A stretch of DNA of 64,000 nt. Source: Flammeovirgaceae bacterium UBA6059 (GTDB taxonomy: Bacteria > Bacteroidota > Bacteroidia > Cytophagales > Cyclobacteriaceae). The notes under the pieces are model-generated. The model made no database searches and was not told the DNA's origin. It worked only from the letters and a program-made list of their open reading frames with translations. Position 1 is the first letter of the stretch; each line of letters starts with the position of its first letter. The stretch covers positions 62,001 to 126,000 of the forward strand of contig DIYH01000030.1 in assembly GCA_002435755.1 (NCBI GenBank), given 5' to 3'. Below are positions 15,710 to 24,550 of the stretch, in pieces. A program made the position numbers and the translations under genes.

Positions 15710-16812
15710 ACTACTTCCTCCTCTGATTCAATATTGGCAAAGTGATAATATGCGGCACAGGCGCCCTCAGTAGAAACCATAGGTGCGCCGAGCGGATTTG
15801 AAGGGGTACACTTTTTTCCAAACTGGCTGCATTCATGAGGCTTTTTGAGTCCTTTGAGCACCTGGCCTGCTATACAGTCAGCACATTCCGGTACCTTTTC
15901 CACCTTCACTTCAAAGCGCTTATTAGCATCATAATGCTCCAGCTCGCGTCTCACCTCATAGCCGCTCATCGGTATGGTGCCGATTCCTCGCCATTCTCTG
16001 TCGGCAATCTTGAATACACGCTTAATTAAGTCTTGAGCATTGGTATTACCCTTCGACTCAACTATCCTGCTATATTGGTTATCTACTTTTGCTTCTCCCT
16101 TCTCCAGTTGTTCTACAGTCATTAATATTCCCTGGAGCAGGTCTACCGGCTCAAAACCTGTAGCCACTATAGGAATATTGTACTCCTCAGATATAGGATA
16201 ATACTCCTCAAGACCCATGATCGCGCATACATGCCCGGCAGCAAGAAATCCCTGTATAAGATTTTCATCATCAGCGAGTATAGCCCGCATTGCGGGTGGC
16301 ACAAGTACGTGAGAAGCAAGAATGGAGTAGTTAGTGACATTGGAGCGAATGGCATGGACCACTGAAAGCGCGTTTGCCGGAGCGGTCGTCTCAAAACCTA
16401 CCGCAAAGAATACGACCTCTTTATCAGGGTTTTGCTCAGCTAACTTGACAGCCTCCAGAGGAGAATACAAGATCCTCACATCAGCGCCGTTGGCCTTGGC
16501 TTGCAGCAAACTGCGTTCGGAACCTGGTACTCGTAGCATGTCACCAAAAGAGCAGAGGATCACCTCCTCCTGCTCAGCCAGATAAATGGCCTTATCAATA
16601 AGGTTTAATGGAGTAACACATACCGGACAACCTGGCCCATGAACCATAGTGATCTTATCCGGGAGTAAATTCAGGATGCCATTTTTGACCAGACTATGTG
16701 TCTGGCCACCACATACTTCCATGATAGTCCATGGCTGAGTAGTAATGGCATGCAATCGCTCTAAATACTTGTTGACCAGTTCAGGGTTTCTATATTCCGA
16801 TAGGTATTTCAT
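15706..16812 (-). CDS. hypD: Hydrogenase maturation factor HypD
   Basis: A 368-residue Fe-S scaffold that, with HypC, assembles the Fe(CN)2CO unit. CGGQTHSL near residue 35, HGPGCPVC near residue 65 and GFETTAPA near residue 145 are conserved active-site blocks. The C-terminal [4Fe-4S] ligands are seen in ECADCIAGQVLKG, HECSQFGKKC and EGACAAYY. The start overlaps the hypC stop by four bases (ATGA) and hypE follows with the same overlap. Confidence 0.97.
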   Translation of the reverse strand: MKYLSEYRNPELVNKYLERLHAITTQPWTIMEVCGGQTHSLVKNGILNLLPDKITMVHGPGCPVCVTPLNLIDKAIYLAEQEEVILCSFGDMLRVPGSERSLLQAKANGADVRILYSPLEAVKLAEQNPDKEVVFFAVGFETTAPANALSVVHAIRSNVTNYSILASHVLVPPAMRAILADDENLIQGFLAAGHVCAIMGLEEYYPISEEYNIPIVATGFEPVDLLQGILMTVEQLEKGEAKVDNQYSRIVESKGNTNAQDLIKRVFKIADREWRGIGTIPMSGYEVRRELEHYDANKRFEVKVEKVPECADCIAGQVLKGLKKPHECSQFGKKCTPSNPLGAPMVSTEGACAAYYHFANIESEEEVV

Positions 16813-17066
16813 AGCTCTTCAGGGTTTAGTTCATCTAATTCTCCTGCCTCCTTAAGATATTGGAAAGTCTCTGCAGCCTCTTTTTCGTTGACTACCGAAA
16901 TGGCGACCCCTACATGGACCAGCACATAGTCGCCGATCTGCGCGTGAGGAACCATCTCCAGACTCGCCTCTTTCATAATGCCACCAAAATTGACTTTGGC
17001 CATTCTTACCGTCCCCCCATGAAGTTCATCGATGGAAGCGACCTTACCGGGAATTGCTAAACACAT
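16809..17066 (-). CDS. hypC: Hydrogenase maturation chaperone HypC
   Basis: An 85-residue HypC/HupF protein. The N terminus MCLAIPGKV carries the essential cysteine at position 2, exposed when the methionine is removed. GDYVLVHVGVAISVVNEKEA is the rest of the OB-like fold signature. It carries the iron ligand complex from HypD to the hydrogenase large subunit. Its start lies 23 bases inside the hypF end, so the two genes are tightly coupled. Confidence 0.97.
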   Translation of the reverse strand: MCLAIPGKVASIDELHGGTVRMAKVNFGGIMKEASLEMVPHAQIGDYVLVHVGVAISVVNEKEAAETFQYLKEAGELDELNPEEL

Positions 17067-19362
17067 AGTTGTCTTCGATTTTAAGGTTATTCAAGGATCT
17101 TAATTGGATGTGGTAGTGAGCCAGCTGCCCAAACGAGATGTTCTCATCATTGGGGCTCAACTGCTTATGGAAATACAGCTCAAACTCATGTCCAAGCCTT
17201 TGATCTATCAATTGTACGAGTAGTGCATTTTGAAAAACTCCTCCTGAAAATGCCAGATGCTGTAGGTCGTAGTGAAGTGCAACGGCCCTGATCAAATCGA
17301 CTAATGCTAAATGAAATTTAAAAGCTATAATAGAGGGAGGACACTGTTCATTCAGATCCTTCAACATTTCTATGAACAGCGTGCAGGTATCAATTTTTGA
17401 ATTGCTATAATTGATTTTATAACCGACCTGATCAGATTCATTGCACCATCTCGCACTTTGCTCAAGCAGCATTGCAGCCTGCCCTTCATAAGTCGATTGA
17501 TCAATAAGTCCAATCAAACATGCCACAGCATCAAAGAGTCTTCCTACACTACTACTCTTAATAGTATTGGATCTGATAAGGCTTTTGTACACTCTCCATT
17601 CTTCTTCTGAGAATTTGTCACGCAATAGCTCTTCAAGGCCCGGTATCTCGGACAGATAAGCTAAAGCCGCAATCCTAGGCTCGCGGGACATCTTATCTGA
17701 GGCAAGATGTGGTACATAGCCCAGATGATTGATTCTCTCAATTTCATCATTCTGGTAAGTGAAGAACTCTCCGCCCCAGATATGACCATCCGTACCATAC
17801 CCTGTACCGTCCCATATGACACCCATGATGCGATGGTCCGTTTTGAGCAAGTCGTTTTCTTGAAGCACCGCAGCAAAGTGGGCTTCATGATGCTGTATCT
17901 GTATTAGGGGAACATCGAGTGCGTCTGAATACTCCTGACCAAGTTGGTTGACGAAATAGCCCGGATGGGAGTCAGTTAGTATACCTCTTGTCCGGAAGTC
18001 AACCAGTTGTGTGAGATGTGTGAGTGTGTGCTTGTAGGCGGTCTGAGACTCAAAGCTGTCCAAACTGCCGAAGTACTGACTTACATGCCAAAGGTTTCCA
18101 CAGGCCAAGGCCACACTGCCTTTCATATGGGCACCCAGGGCCAGCCAACCTTCCTCCGAGTAGTCCGGAAGAGCTCCAAAGTAAGAGGGGGCGTACCCTC
18201 GGGACCTTCTTATCAGAATGTGCCTTTCTCCAGTGTAAGCAACCACAGAGTCATCTTGTGGTATGGTAATCTCCCTATCGTGCATCAGCACCATATCAGC
18301 AATACCATTAAGAAGGCACTCAGCTTCTTCATCAAGGTAAAGGATGGGTGAACCGGAAATATTAGCACTGGTTGCAACTAACGCCTCGTCGAACTCTTGA
18401 GCTATAAGCTGAAGTAGCGGCGCATATGGAAGCATTACACCAAGCGTATCAAGCCCGGGAGAGATCGCACCGAATGCTATGGCATTAGAATCATTCTTCC
18501 TATTAAGCAAAAGGATCGGCGCTTCAGGTGAGTTGAGCACTTCAATCCGTCTTTCCTCAAGGTGGCAATCGCGATGGATAGTTGCTATGTTGGGATACAT
18601 AACTGCAAATGGCTTATGTGGCCTACTCTTACGATTTCTCAGTGCTGCGACCACATCGTCACTAGATGCATCACACAGGAGCAAATAGCCTCCTATTCCT
18701 TTAATCGCTACAATTTGGCCACCCTTTAAGCTCTCAATCGCTTTTTGCAGGGCAAGTTCTCCATTGGTTTCAATATCACTACTTGCAATTCTCAGTTTCA
18801 ACTTAATACCACAGTCCTTGCATGAGTTAGTCTGAGAGAAAAAACGCCTGTCGTCAACATCGTTATATTCTGCCTTGCAAGCCGCACACATACGGAATGC
18901 TGACATAGTGGTCATATCCCTGTCGTAAGGTGTGGACGACTGTACTGAATATCTGGGTCCACACTGTGTACAGGTGATAAAGGGGTACTGATATCGCCGA
19001 TCCGAATGGTCCGCTAATTCTTTCCTACACGATTCGCACAAAGCAAAATCAGGAGCAATCTTAAGCCCATCTACGTGACATTGATCGTCACTTTCAAGAA
19101 TACTAAAGCCGTCAAAGGCTCGAGGATCAGTAGACTTCAGAGCTGTACGCTCTATGATAGAGCGTGAAGGCTTGTTCTTAACAATTTCACGCTCGAATAG
19201 CTGCGCTTCTTCTATACTGTCACATTCGAAATAGATGTGCACTCCATCATTTCCATTACTAACAGCACCTTCCAGATGGAAATGCTTGGCCAGATTGTAC
19301 ACAGTGGGTCGAAAACCGACCCCCTGTACCCTACCGGTAATATGGAGATGAAAGGTCGACAA
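17044..19362 (-). CDS. hypF: Carbamoyltransferase HypF
   Basis: A 772-residue protein of normal length that uses carbamoyl phosphate and ATP to carbamoylate HypE. The domains run in order: acylphosphatase (1-90, with GRVQGVGFRPTVY), two double zinc fingers (C109/C112, C131/C134, C159/C162, C181/C184), YrdC-like (about 200-380, with KGIGGYLLLCDA), and the Kae1-like domain with IQHHEAHFAAVL and FSGGVFQNALL. All expected motifs are intact. It starts six bases after the hypB stop. Confidence 0.97.
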   Translation of the reverse strand: MSTFHLHITGRVQGVGFRPTVYNLAKHFHLEGAVSNGNDGVHIYFECDSIEEAQLFEREIVKNKPSRSIIERTALKSTDPRAFDGFSILESDDQCHVDGLKIAPDFALCESCRKELADHSDRRYQYPFITCTQCGPRYSVQSSTPYDRDMTTMSAFRMCAACKAEYNDVDDRRFFSQTNSCKDCGIKLKLRIASSDIETNGELALQKAIESLKGGQIVAIKGIGGYLLLCDASSDDVVAALRNRKSRPHKPFAVMYPNIATIHRDCHLEERRIEVLNSPEAPILLLNRKNDSNAIAFGAISPGLDTLGVMLPYAPLLQLIAQEFDEALVATSANISGSPILYLDEEAECLLNGIADMVLMHDREITIPQDDSVVAYTGERHILIRRSRGYAPSYFGALPDYSEEGWLALGAHMKGSVALACGNLWHVSQYFGSLDSFESQTAYKHTLTHLTQLVDFRTRGILTDSHPGYFVNQLGQEYSDALDVPLIQIQHHEAHFAAVLQENDLLKTDHRIMGVIWDGTGYGTDGHIWGGEFFTYQNDEIERINHLGYVPHLASDKMSREPRIAALAYLSEIPGLEELLRDKFSEEEWRVYKSLIRSNTIKSSSVGRLFDAVACLIGLIDQSTYEGQAAMLLEQSARWCNESDQVGYKINYSNSKIDTCTLFIEMLKDLNEQCPPSIIAFKFHLALVDLIRAVALHYDLQHLAFSGGVFQNALLVQLIDQRLGHEFELYFHKQLSPNDENISFGQLAHYHIQLRSLNNLKIEDNYVFSNSR

Positions 19363-19368
19363 AATGGT

Positions 19369-20076
19369 CTAGGCTGGGACTCCTTTCTTCTCCTCCACTT
19401 TCTTGAGTATCCATTGACACCACTCATCAATCCCCTCACCTGTCGTGCTTGATACTTGCTGTACCTCAAGGTCGGCATTGATATCCCTCGCGTCCTTCGT
19501 TACGGCCTCTACCGAGAATGGAAGATATGGCAAAAGGTCTGCCTTAGACACCAGCATAAGGTCACTGGTTAAAAACATACGTGGGTACTTCTTTGGCTTA
19601 TCATCACCTTCGGTGCTCGCTATAAGTGTAACTCTATAGTCCTCACCTAGATCATAACTGGCAGGACACACAAGATTGCCTACATTCTCGATGATCAATA
19701 CATCCACACCTTCAAGGTCAAGCCCTTCCATTCCTTGCCAAACCATCTGCGCCTCAAGGTGACATATGCCTCCCGTAACTATCTGTAGCGCATCAAGTCC
19801 TACATCTCTGAGTCGATCAGCATCTCTTTCTGTCTCTAAGTCACCGACCAATACTTTCATATTGATTTGATCTTGAAGTCGACGTGCCGTTTCCTGAAGC
19901 AAGGTGGTTTTACCAGATCCTGCTGAGGAAGTGATGTTGATCAGTAAGATATCTTTATCCTTCATTTGCTTCCGAATATTCTCTGCAACAAAGTCATTTG
20001 CCTTCAGCAAATTCATGGTCGTGTTATCGCATTGGACGGTTCCGCGAGCGGCTTTTGTTGATTTATCTACTGCCAT
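19369..20076 (-). CDS. hypB: Hydrogenase nickel incorporation GTPase HypB
   Basis: A 236-residue GTPase that, with HypA, loads nickel into the large subunit. The P-loop SSAGSGKTT, the zinc/nickel site block GGICHLEAQM, ENVGNLVCPASYDLGED and SKADLL are all present. The long histidine-rich nickel-storage region of many HypB proteins is absent, and no N-terminal CxxCGC motif is seen. The ATG at 20076 is preferred; a GTG four codons upstream is possible. It begins the second block of the island, after a 170-base AT-rich gap with an operator-like repeat. Confidence 0.95.
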   Translation of the reverse strand: MAVDKSTKAARGTVQCDNTTMNLLKANDFVAENIRKQMKDKDILLINITSSAGSGKTTLLQETARRLQDQINMKVLVGDLETERDADRLRDVGLDALQIVTGGICHLEAQMVWQGMEGLDLEGVDVLIIENVGNLVCPASYDLGEDYRVTLIASTEGDDKPKKYPRMFLTSDLMLVSKADLLPYLPFSVEAVTKDARDINADLEVQQVSSTTGEGIDEWCQWILKKVEEKKGVPA

Positions 20077-20148
20077 AGGTAAGCGCACTTTTTTGATTCG
20101 AATAAGAAGATTAATATAATTTTTCTAATAAAAAAGCACTTTTAGTCA

Positions 20149-20166
20149 TTAGAAAAATATTTCTAA
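20149..20166. promoter_or_regulatory. 18-bp inverted repeat in front of hypB (operator candidate, site C)
   Basis: TTAGAAAAATATTTCTAA has seven-base arms TTAGAAA / TTTCTAA. The same 18-base frame, starting TTAGAAAA and ending TCTAA, occurs twice in front of the hydrogenase small-subunit gene. More TTCTAAT half sites follow downstream in the same gap. Confidence 0.65.
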
Positions 20167-20261
20167 TTATCTTCTAATAGACAAATTAGAGCTAATGTTT
20201 AAATCTTTTTCACTAAGACTAAACAGAAATAGCAAATATTACTTTTTCAATAAAGAGGTGT

Positions 20262-20615
20262 TTAAGCAACAAGCTCGGAAAACTCTACTTCCTTGATCAG
20301 TAGCTCTTTCCCACTTACAACATCGCTGGACGGTCGTCCGCACTCACATACAAACCTATAACCCTCAACCGCTGAATTCTTATCGCAAATCTCACAGTAG
20401 ATCTGTACGTCGACCCATTCGATCTGGAGCTCTACATCCTTGTATTTCGGATTGTCTTGCTTGACTGCTTCAAATGCATTCTGCATAAGAATAGGTTCTA
20501 CATTGGCTAAAGCTCCCACTTGCATCTGCACTCTGATCAGACGACTCATTTCCTCCACGGAGAACTGATCTTCTAGTGTACTCAACATGTTCCGAACCAG
20601 AGATACTTCGTGCAT
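20262..20615 (-). CDS. hypA: Hydrogenase nickel metallochaperone HypA
   Basis: A 117-residue HypA. The MHEVSLV start carries the nickel-binding His2, and VGALANVEP and FEAV fit the family. The zinc site is C74-x2-C77 and C90-x-C92: the second pair is CxC, one residue shorter than the usual CxxC. The ATG overlaps the TPR gene's stop by one base (TAATG). It closes the first block of the island; hypB follows after 173-185 bases under what looks like its own control. Confidence 0.94.
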   Translation of the reverse strand: MHEVSLVRNMLSTLEDQFSVEEMSRLIRVQMQVGALANVEPILMQNAFEAVKQDNPKYKDVELQIEWVDVQIYCEICDKNSAVEGYRFVCECGRPSSDVVSGKELLIKEVEFSELVA

Positions 20616-22084
20616 TAGTTAGCAATTTGAGATGAGAGCTTCTCAAGCTCAGATAAATGGTTTTCAGCAGAGTCAACAAAGTCGCTTTTTTTTGACAAAG
20701 CGATTACCTCATTAGCTGCTTTGCGCATATGGTCTATTCTCACAGACTCCATGGTGCTATTGATATTATTGGCCTCCCAGCATGCCTCTAGATAGTTGAG
20801 CAGCGTTAAAGCCCTCTCTTCAGGCAGGTCTTTTGTTCGTATGCTCAGTGCTTTTTCAAATAGCTCAATGGCCTTTTCTATATTATCCGAGCGCAAGCTT
20901 ACCGGGTAATTGAGCAACGCTGTTCCATAGTTTTGACATACTTTGGCATACTCGTAGGGAAAAGACTGCTCAGTATAGTAACCGAGTGCTTCTTTAAAAG
21001 AAGAAGCAGACACAGCGACCCAAATCGCTCTCTTCTGTTGCTCGGCAGGCATCTCGGCGTAAATGACACCTAGTTGATGATGTATTTCTGCAAAAATGTC
21101 GGGTGCTACTTCTTTCTTAAAAACAGCGAGTGCTTTCTGGTAAGATTTGATGGCCTCTTGGTACCACTGTGGTGCCCCTTGCTTTGCCCACTGGTACAAT
21201 AACATAGCCATTGAGATATTCGTATTGGCCATCATCTCGGGCAGTTGCTCTGCCTGATAAAGTTCCTCAGCCTTCTTCAGATAAGTAAGGGCCTCCGAAA
21301 AATGATTATTCCTGAGAGCGACTCTCGACATTTCCGCTAAGATCTGGGCCTCAAGCACGGTAGCTCCGCTTTTCGAATAGAAATTGCGTATATCCAACAT
21401 CATATCCTTGATAGAGTCGATATCATCAAGCTTGTGGTTTTCCAGTAGGAGTATTGACCTAACCCATTCCGATTTTAGGGCTATTCTTGATGCTTCCGGT
21501 AGCAGTTTCTCTTGAATCGCCTCATCAATCAAATCGGCAGCAGCTTCTAGTTCTCCAATATCCTGTAAGAAAATGCTGTAGTGAAGAAGACTGTAAGCAT
21601 ATTGTTCATCGCTTTCTGCATGTTCGAGAGCTTTCTTAAAACTTGATTCAAGTGTATCGACCACTTGGGCATCTGCGTAAAGCCCTAATACTGCCATATT
21701 GTGACATCTAAGTGGTTGATCAAATACTTCTGCCACGCTCTGTCTTGTAGCACTTCCCGAAATGAAAAGCTCAATTTGTCTACCTAATTCAGAATCGCGA
21801 CTAAGATTCAAGGCGTCTTCGTGTAGTCCTGAATAATAGAAAACAAGACTGATAAGATTTTCCTTGGTAAATTCAATTGATCTGCTAAATGAGAACGGCG
21901 GTGTTAGGTTAAACCAGTCAATGGGTACCTGAATACCATCCGGGGAGATGATAATATCAATAGTCGCCTGAACCTGTGGTGACTCCTCATTGATGATCTC
22001 AACCTGATCTCTCAACTGGTAGTCATCCAGATAAATACCCACTAAAGGTTGTAGGTCGGCAGTAGTCACCAATCTAATACTCAT
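20615..22084 (-). CDS. Tetratricopeptide-repeat protein of the hydrogenase island
   Basis: A 489-residue protein without signal peptide. Residues 1-95 form a distinct beta-rich region with IIISPDGIQVPIDWFNLTPP. The rest is helical, with several TPR-like pairs such as YAYSLLHYSIFLQDIGELEAAADLIDEAI, SEALTYLKKAEELYQAE and EAIKSYQKALAVFKKEV. It overlaps the upstream orphan by four bases and hypA by one, so it is translated within the hydrogenase operon. TPR genes occur in other group 2a hydrogenase loci. A chaperone or scaffold role in assembling the subunits is likely but unproven. Confidence 0.8.
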   Translation of the reverse strand: MSIRLVTTADLQPLVGIYLDDYQLRDQVEIINEESPQVQATIDIIISPDGIQVPIDWFNLTPPFSFSRSIEFTKENLISLVFYYSGLHEDALNLSRDSELGRQIELFISGSATRQSVAEVFDQPLRCHNMAVLGLYADAQVVDTLESSFKKALEHAESDEQYAYSLLHYSIFLQDIGELEAAADLIDEAIQEKLLPEASRIALKSEWVRSILLLENHKLDDIDSIKDMMLDIRNFYSKSGATVLEAQILAEMSRVALRNNHFSEALTYLKKAEELYQAEQLPEMMANTNISMAMLLYQWAKQGAPQWYQEAIKSYQKALAVFKKEVAPDIFAEIHHQLGVIYAEMPAEQQKRAIWVAVSASSFKEALGYYTEQSFPYEYAKVCQNYGTALLNYPVSLRSDNIEKAIELFEKALSIRTKDLPEERALTLLNYLEACWEANNINSTMESVRIDHMRKAANEVIALSKKSDFVDSAENHLSELEKLSSQIAN

Positions 22085-22395
22085 GTCAAATCAATTTTTA
22101 CAAATTTAGTATCTGAGTTGATCTCAAAATCAAGGTTGCGGTCTGTACTGTTGATTTCATAATCCATTAAGAGCCCATGGATAGCAGTGGCATAATCCCC
22201 TTGTTGATTGCGTATTTTAAGAAAGTACTGATCAGCTTTGTGGATTTTGGTGAACCAAGTATTGTCTACTGGCGCCAACAATAGCCGTTTGATATCATTC
22301 TGGTAAGAGAGCAATATGTATGGTGCCGTGATAGATAGGTGCCGGGCTAATTCTGCATCGATACAGATGTGACTCGATTTGAGCGCGACATTCAT
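22081..22395 (-). CDS. Hydrogenase-associated protein of unknown function, 104 aa
   Basis: A small protein I do not recognise. It has no membrane segment, no signal peptide and a single cysteine (near residue 11). The predicted structure looks beta-rich, with alternating hydrophobic residues in LSITAPYILLSYQ, KRLLLAPVDNTWFTKIH and YFLKIRNQQGDYATAIHGLL. It overlaps the protease gene and the TPR gene by four bases each (ATGA), so it is a genuine translated member of the operon. It may be an accessory subunit or assembly factor. Confidence 0.7.
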   Translation of the reverse strand: MNVALKSSHICIDAELARHLSITAPYILLSYQNDIKRLLLAPVDNTWFTKIHKADQYFLKIRNQQGDYATAIHGLLMDYEINSTDRNLDFEINSDTKFVKIDLT

Positions 22396-22871
22396 GCGGT
22401 TTCCGTGCTTAGCTCCTCCCCAATCAAACCAATAACTTTGTCACCGGCTGCTTTGACCTCTTCAGACATCCCGATCTCAAGTTTAGTATTCTCAATAGCG
22501 ACCAGGTACACTTCGATGTTGTCAGGGTACTCATCACCCATAATCTTACGTGCGTACGAAAGCGCCTGGTCCCACTTCAAGCCGTGTAAAAATACCATGG
22601 GATCATCGACCGGGGCACGCTCTACCTGCGAAGCAGGTAGTTTGAAAAGCGTACCAATATCCTCACCCGAGTTGATGGTACCATCAACAAGGATAATTCG
22701 GTCGTGCCCCTTTAGCTTAAAAAGTATCTCAAATGAAGCTGTGCCCATATCAAACAATGACACATCTTCCCTATCGGAAAATCGCTGTTGTAGCTGCTCT
22801 ACCACATAGCAACCCACTGCATCGTCACTACGCACAGGGTTGCCAAAACCCATTATCGCTACTTTACTCAT
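22392..22871 (-). CDS. Hydrogenase maturation endopeptidase (HupD/HupW type)
   Basis: A 159-residue member of the HycI/HyaD/HupW family. The nickel-sensing acidic residues are present: D16 or D17 in GFGNPVRSDDAVG, and the aspartate in SLFDMGTASFE. The segment IILVDGTINSGEDIGT follows as in the family. It cuts the C-terminal peptide of the large subunit once nickel is in place. The matching substrate, a large subunit with a 15-residue tail after the last nickel-site histidine, is encoded just upstream. Confidence 0.94.
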   Translation of the reverse strand: MSKVAIMGFGNPVRSDDAVGCYVVEQLQQRFSDREDVSLFDMGTASFEILFKLKGHDRIILVDGTINSGEDIGTLFKLPASQVERAPVDDPMVFLHGLKWDQALSYARKIMGDEYPDNIEVYLVAIENTKLEIGMSEEVKAAGDKVIGLIGEELSTETA

Positions 22872-22897
22872 CTATTGACCTACTTCAAATGGAGGCT

Positions 22898-22921
22898 GTC
22901 ATCACGCTGCAGCGTGATGAC
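22898..22921. repeat. Perfect 24-bp palindrome between large-subunit and protease genes
   Basis: The left half is GTCATCACGCTG and the right half is its exact reverse complement. In RNA it would form a stem of about ten base pairs with a tight loop. No T run follows, so it is not a standard terminator. It lies in the 82-base gap of an otherwise tightly packed operon and could mark RNA processing, transcript stability or a protein-binding site. Confidence 0.75.
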
Positions 22922-22953
22922 CAATAACCCTAATTCCACCTCCGGTTGATAAA

Positions 22954-24543
22954 CTATAACTTAAATCTTGACAACTCCTTACCAGTCTTCTGATCATGTG
23001 CGTGTACTGTACATACCAGACATGAGTCAAATGACCTGGCTACCATACCTACTTCTACAGGATCTGTAGGATCCTCGATCTCAGTACCGGTCAGCGCAGC
23101 TTCGATAGGGCCGGGATTATCCTCCTTATCATTCGGACCTACATTCCAGGTGGTTGGAGCAATTACCTGATAATTCTTGATCACTCCACCTTCTATCTCA
23201 ATCCAATGTGCCAATGAACCGCGTGCGGCTTCCGTCGCGCCAAATCCTTTGCCGTCCCTTTCTTCAGGCTTAATGTAAAACTCTTCGTCGAGTACAATCT
23301 GAGTCAACCATGTATTGATCATTTCATAGAGTCTCGGAGCTTCATGTACCCTCGCTAATGAACGAGTAAAGACATTTACTCCCATCTTATCAATCACATC
23401 TCCGAACAATGGGTCTTGGATCTGATGATCCATATTGTTTGGATTGGCATTCATCAAGACACGTGCCAATGGTCCAGCTTCAGCTGCATGGCCCATGTAC
23501 CTTGGAGATTTAGCCCAGCTGTATTTACCACTAAAGTCAGTGTTTTCTAAGTTGCTAGATGGTAGAGGGGTTGGCAGAGGCTCGTTCCAAGGGTGTGCCG
23601 GGTCAACATTCTCGTACCATGAATGGTCAACATGCTCAAATACTTCCTTATGGTCAAAGTCGTAGTAATTCTTACCATCGAAGAAACCAGAGCTGCTTAT
23701 TAGAGCCTGATTTCTTGACTCGACAGTTGGCTTATTGTACCTGTCTTTATGCAGGTATGTACCATAAGCTAAGAACTTGCCTACTCCTTCACCAAACTTG
23801 TCCAGACCAAACTCAATGCTTGCTCTGATGAATAAACCCAAATCACTGTTGCGCTGTGATTCGTTTTCTTCTACCCATGCCATCAGATCATCGTAGGACT
23901 TGATCTGAAGATATCGCTCAATCGAGCACCCCAGCCAAACAGTCTCCAACCAGTCATTCTTAAACTGGTTCATGATTGCATGAGCCCTTGTGATATCCTT
24001 AAGTGTCGGCGCACTCATCACACCACCAGGCACCATGTAGCTGGAGTGCGGCCACTGACCGCCAAAGAGAGCATATACTTGTACAGGTAATGCACTGGCG
24101 GTGAGCCCCTTCTGGAATGAGGTACCTACATAAGCTGCGAACCGATTAACTACCTCCTGGTAGAGTGGCTTATTAGCAAATTTCTTGTTAGCCAGATCAG
24201 TGGCAAAGATAGCGTAGAACCATCTTGGGATACTCTGAATGGTCTCAGTGGCCTGTCCTAGTGCTCTGAGTAGCAGGGCATTTGGCGGTAGCGTAGTGCC
24301 CCATGCCGTGTCTAGCGCAGAAGACGCACAATAGAGATGCGAACCTCCGCAGATACCGCAGATCCGTGGTGTCACGATCAAGCCGGACTGAGGGTCTTTG
24401 CCTGCCATGATCTTCTCAAAACCTCTAAACATGGCGGCTTGCGTGTGTGCTTTGGTCACCACGCCATTTTCCATTTCTACTTTTACATCAAGATCACCTT
24501 CTACCCTTCCTACCGGCGAAATATTGAGTTCTTTAGTTGCCAT
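22954..24543 (-). CDS. hupL: [NiFe]-hydrogenase large subunit, group 2a-like (HupL/HucL)
   Basis: A 529-residue catalytic subunit that splits H2 at the NiFe(CN)2CO centre. The N-terminal site is RICGICGGSH (C62, C65), and the C-terminal site is SFDSCLVCTVH (C508, C511, H514). The usual DPC is DSC here. A 15-residue tail after H514 is the peptide removed by the maturation protease. The opening ISPVGRVEGDLDV is the standard family start. It is cytosolic or loosely membrane-associated, since neither subunit has a Tat signal. The small-subunit gene ends eight bases upstream. The group 2a assignment is from remembered family motifs. Confidence 0.95.
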   Translation of the reverse strand: MATKELNISPVGRVEGDLDVKVEMENGVVTKAHTQAAMFRGFEKIMAGKDPQSGLIVTPRICGICGGSHLYCASSALDTAWGTTLPPNALLLRALGQATETIQSIPRWFYAIFATDLANKKFANKPLYQEVVNRFAAYVGTSFQKGLTASALPVQVYALFGGQWPHSSYMVPGGVMSAPTLKDITRAHAIMNQFKNDWLETVWLGCSIERYLQIKSYDDLMAWVEENESQRNSDLGLFIRASIEFGLDKFGEGVGKFLAYGTYLHKDRYNKPTVESRNQALISSSGFFDGKNYYDFDHKEVFEHVDHSWYENVDPAHPWNEPLPTPLPSSNLENTDFSGKYSWAKSPRYMGHAAEAGPLARVLMNANPNNMDHQIQDPLFGDVIDKMGVNVFTRSLARVHEAPRLYEMINTWLTQIVLDEEFYIKPEERDGKGFGATEAARGSLAHWIEIEGGVIKNYQVIAPTTWNVGPNDKEDNPGPIEAALTGTEIEDPTDPVEVGMVARSFDSCLVCTVHAHDQKTGKELSRFKL

Positions 24544-24550
24544 TCTTATT

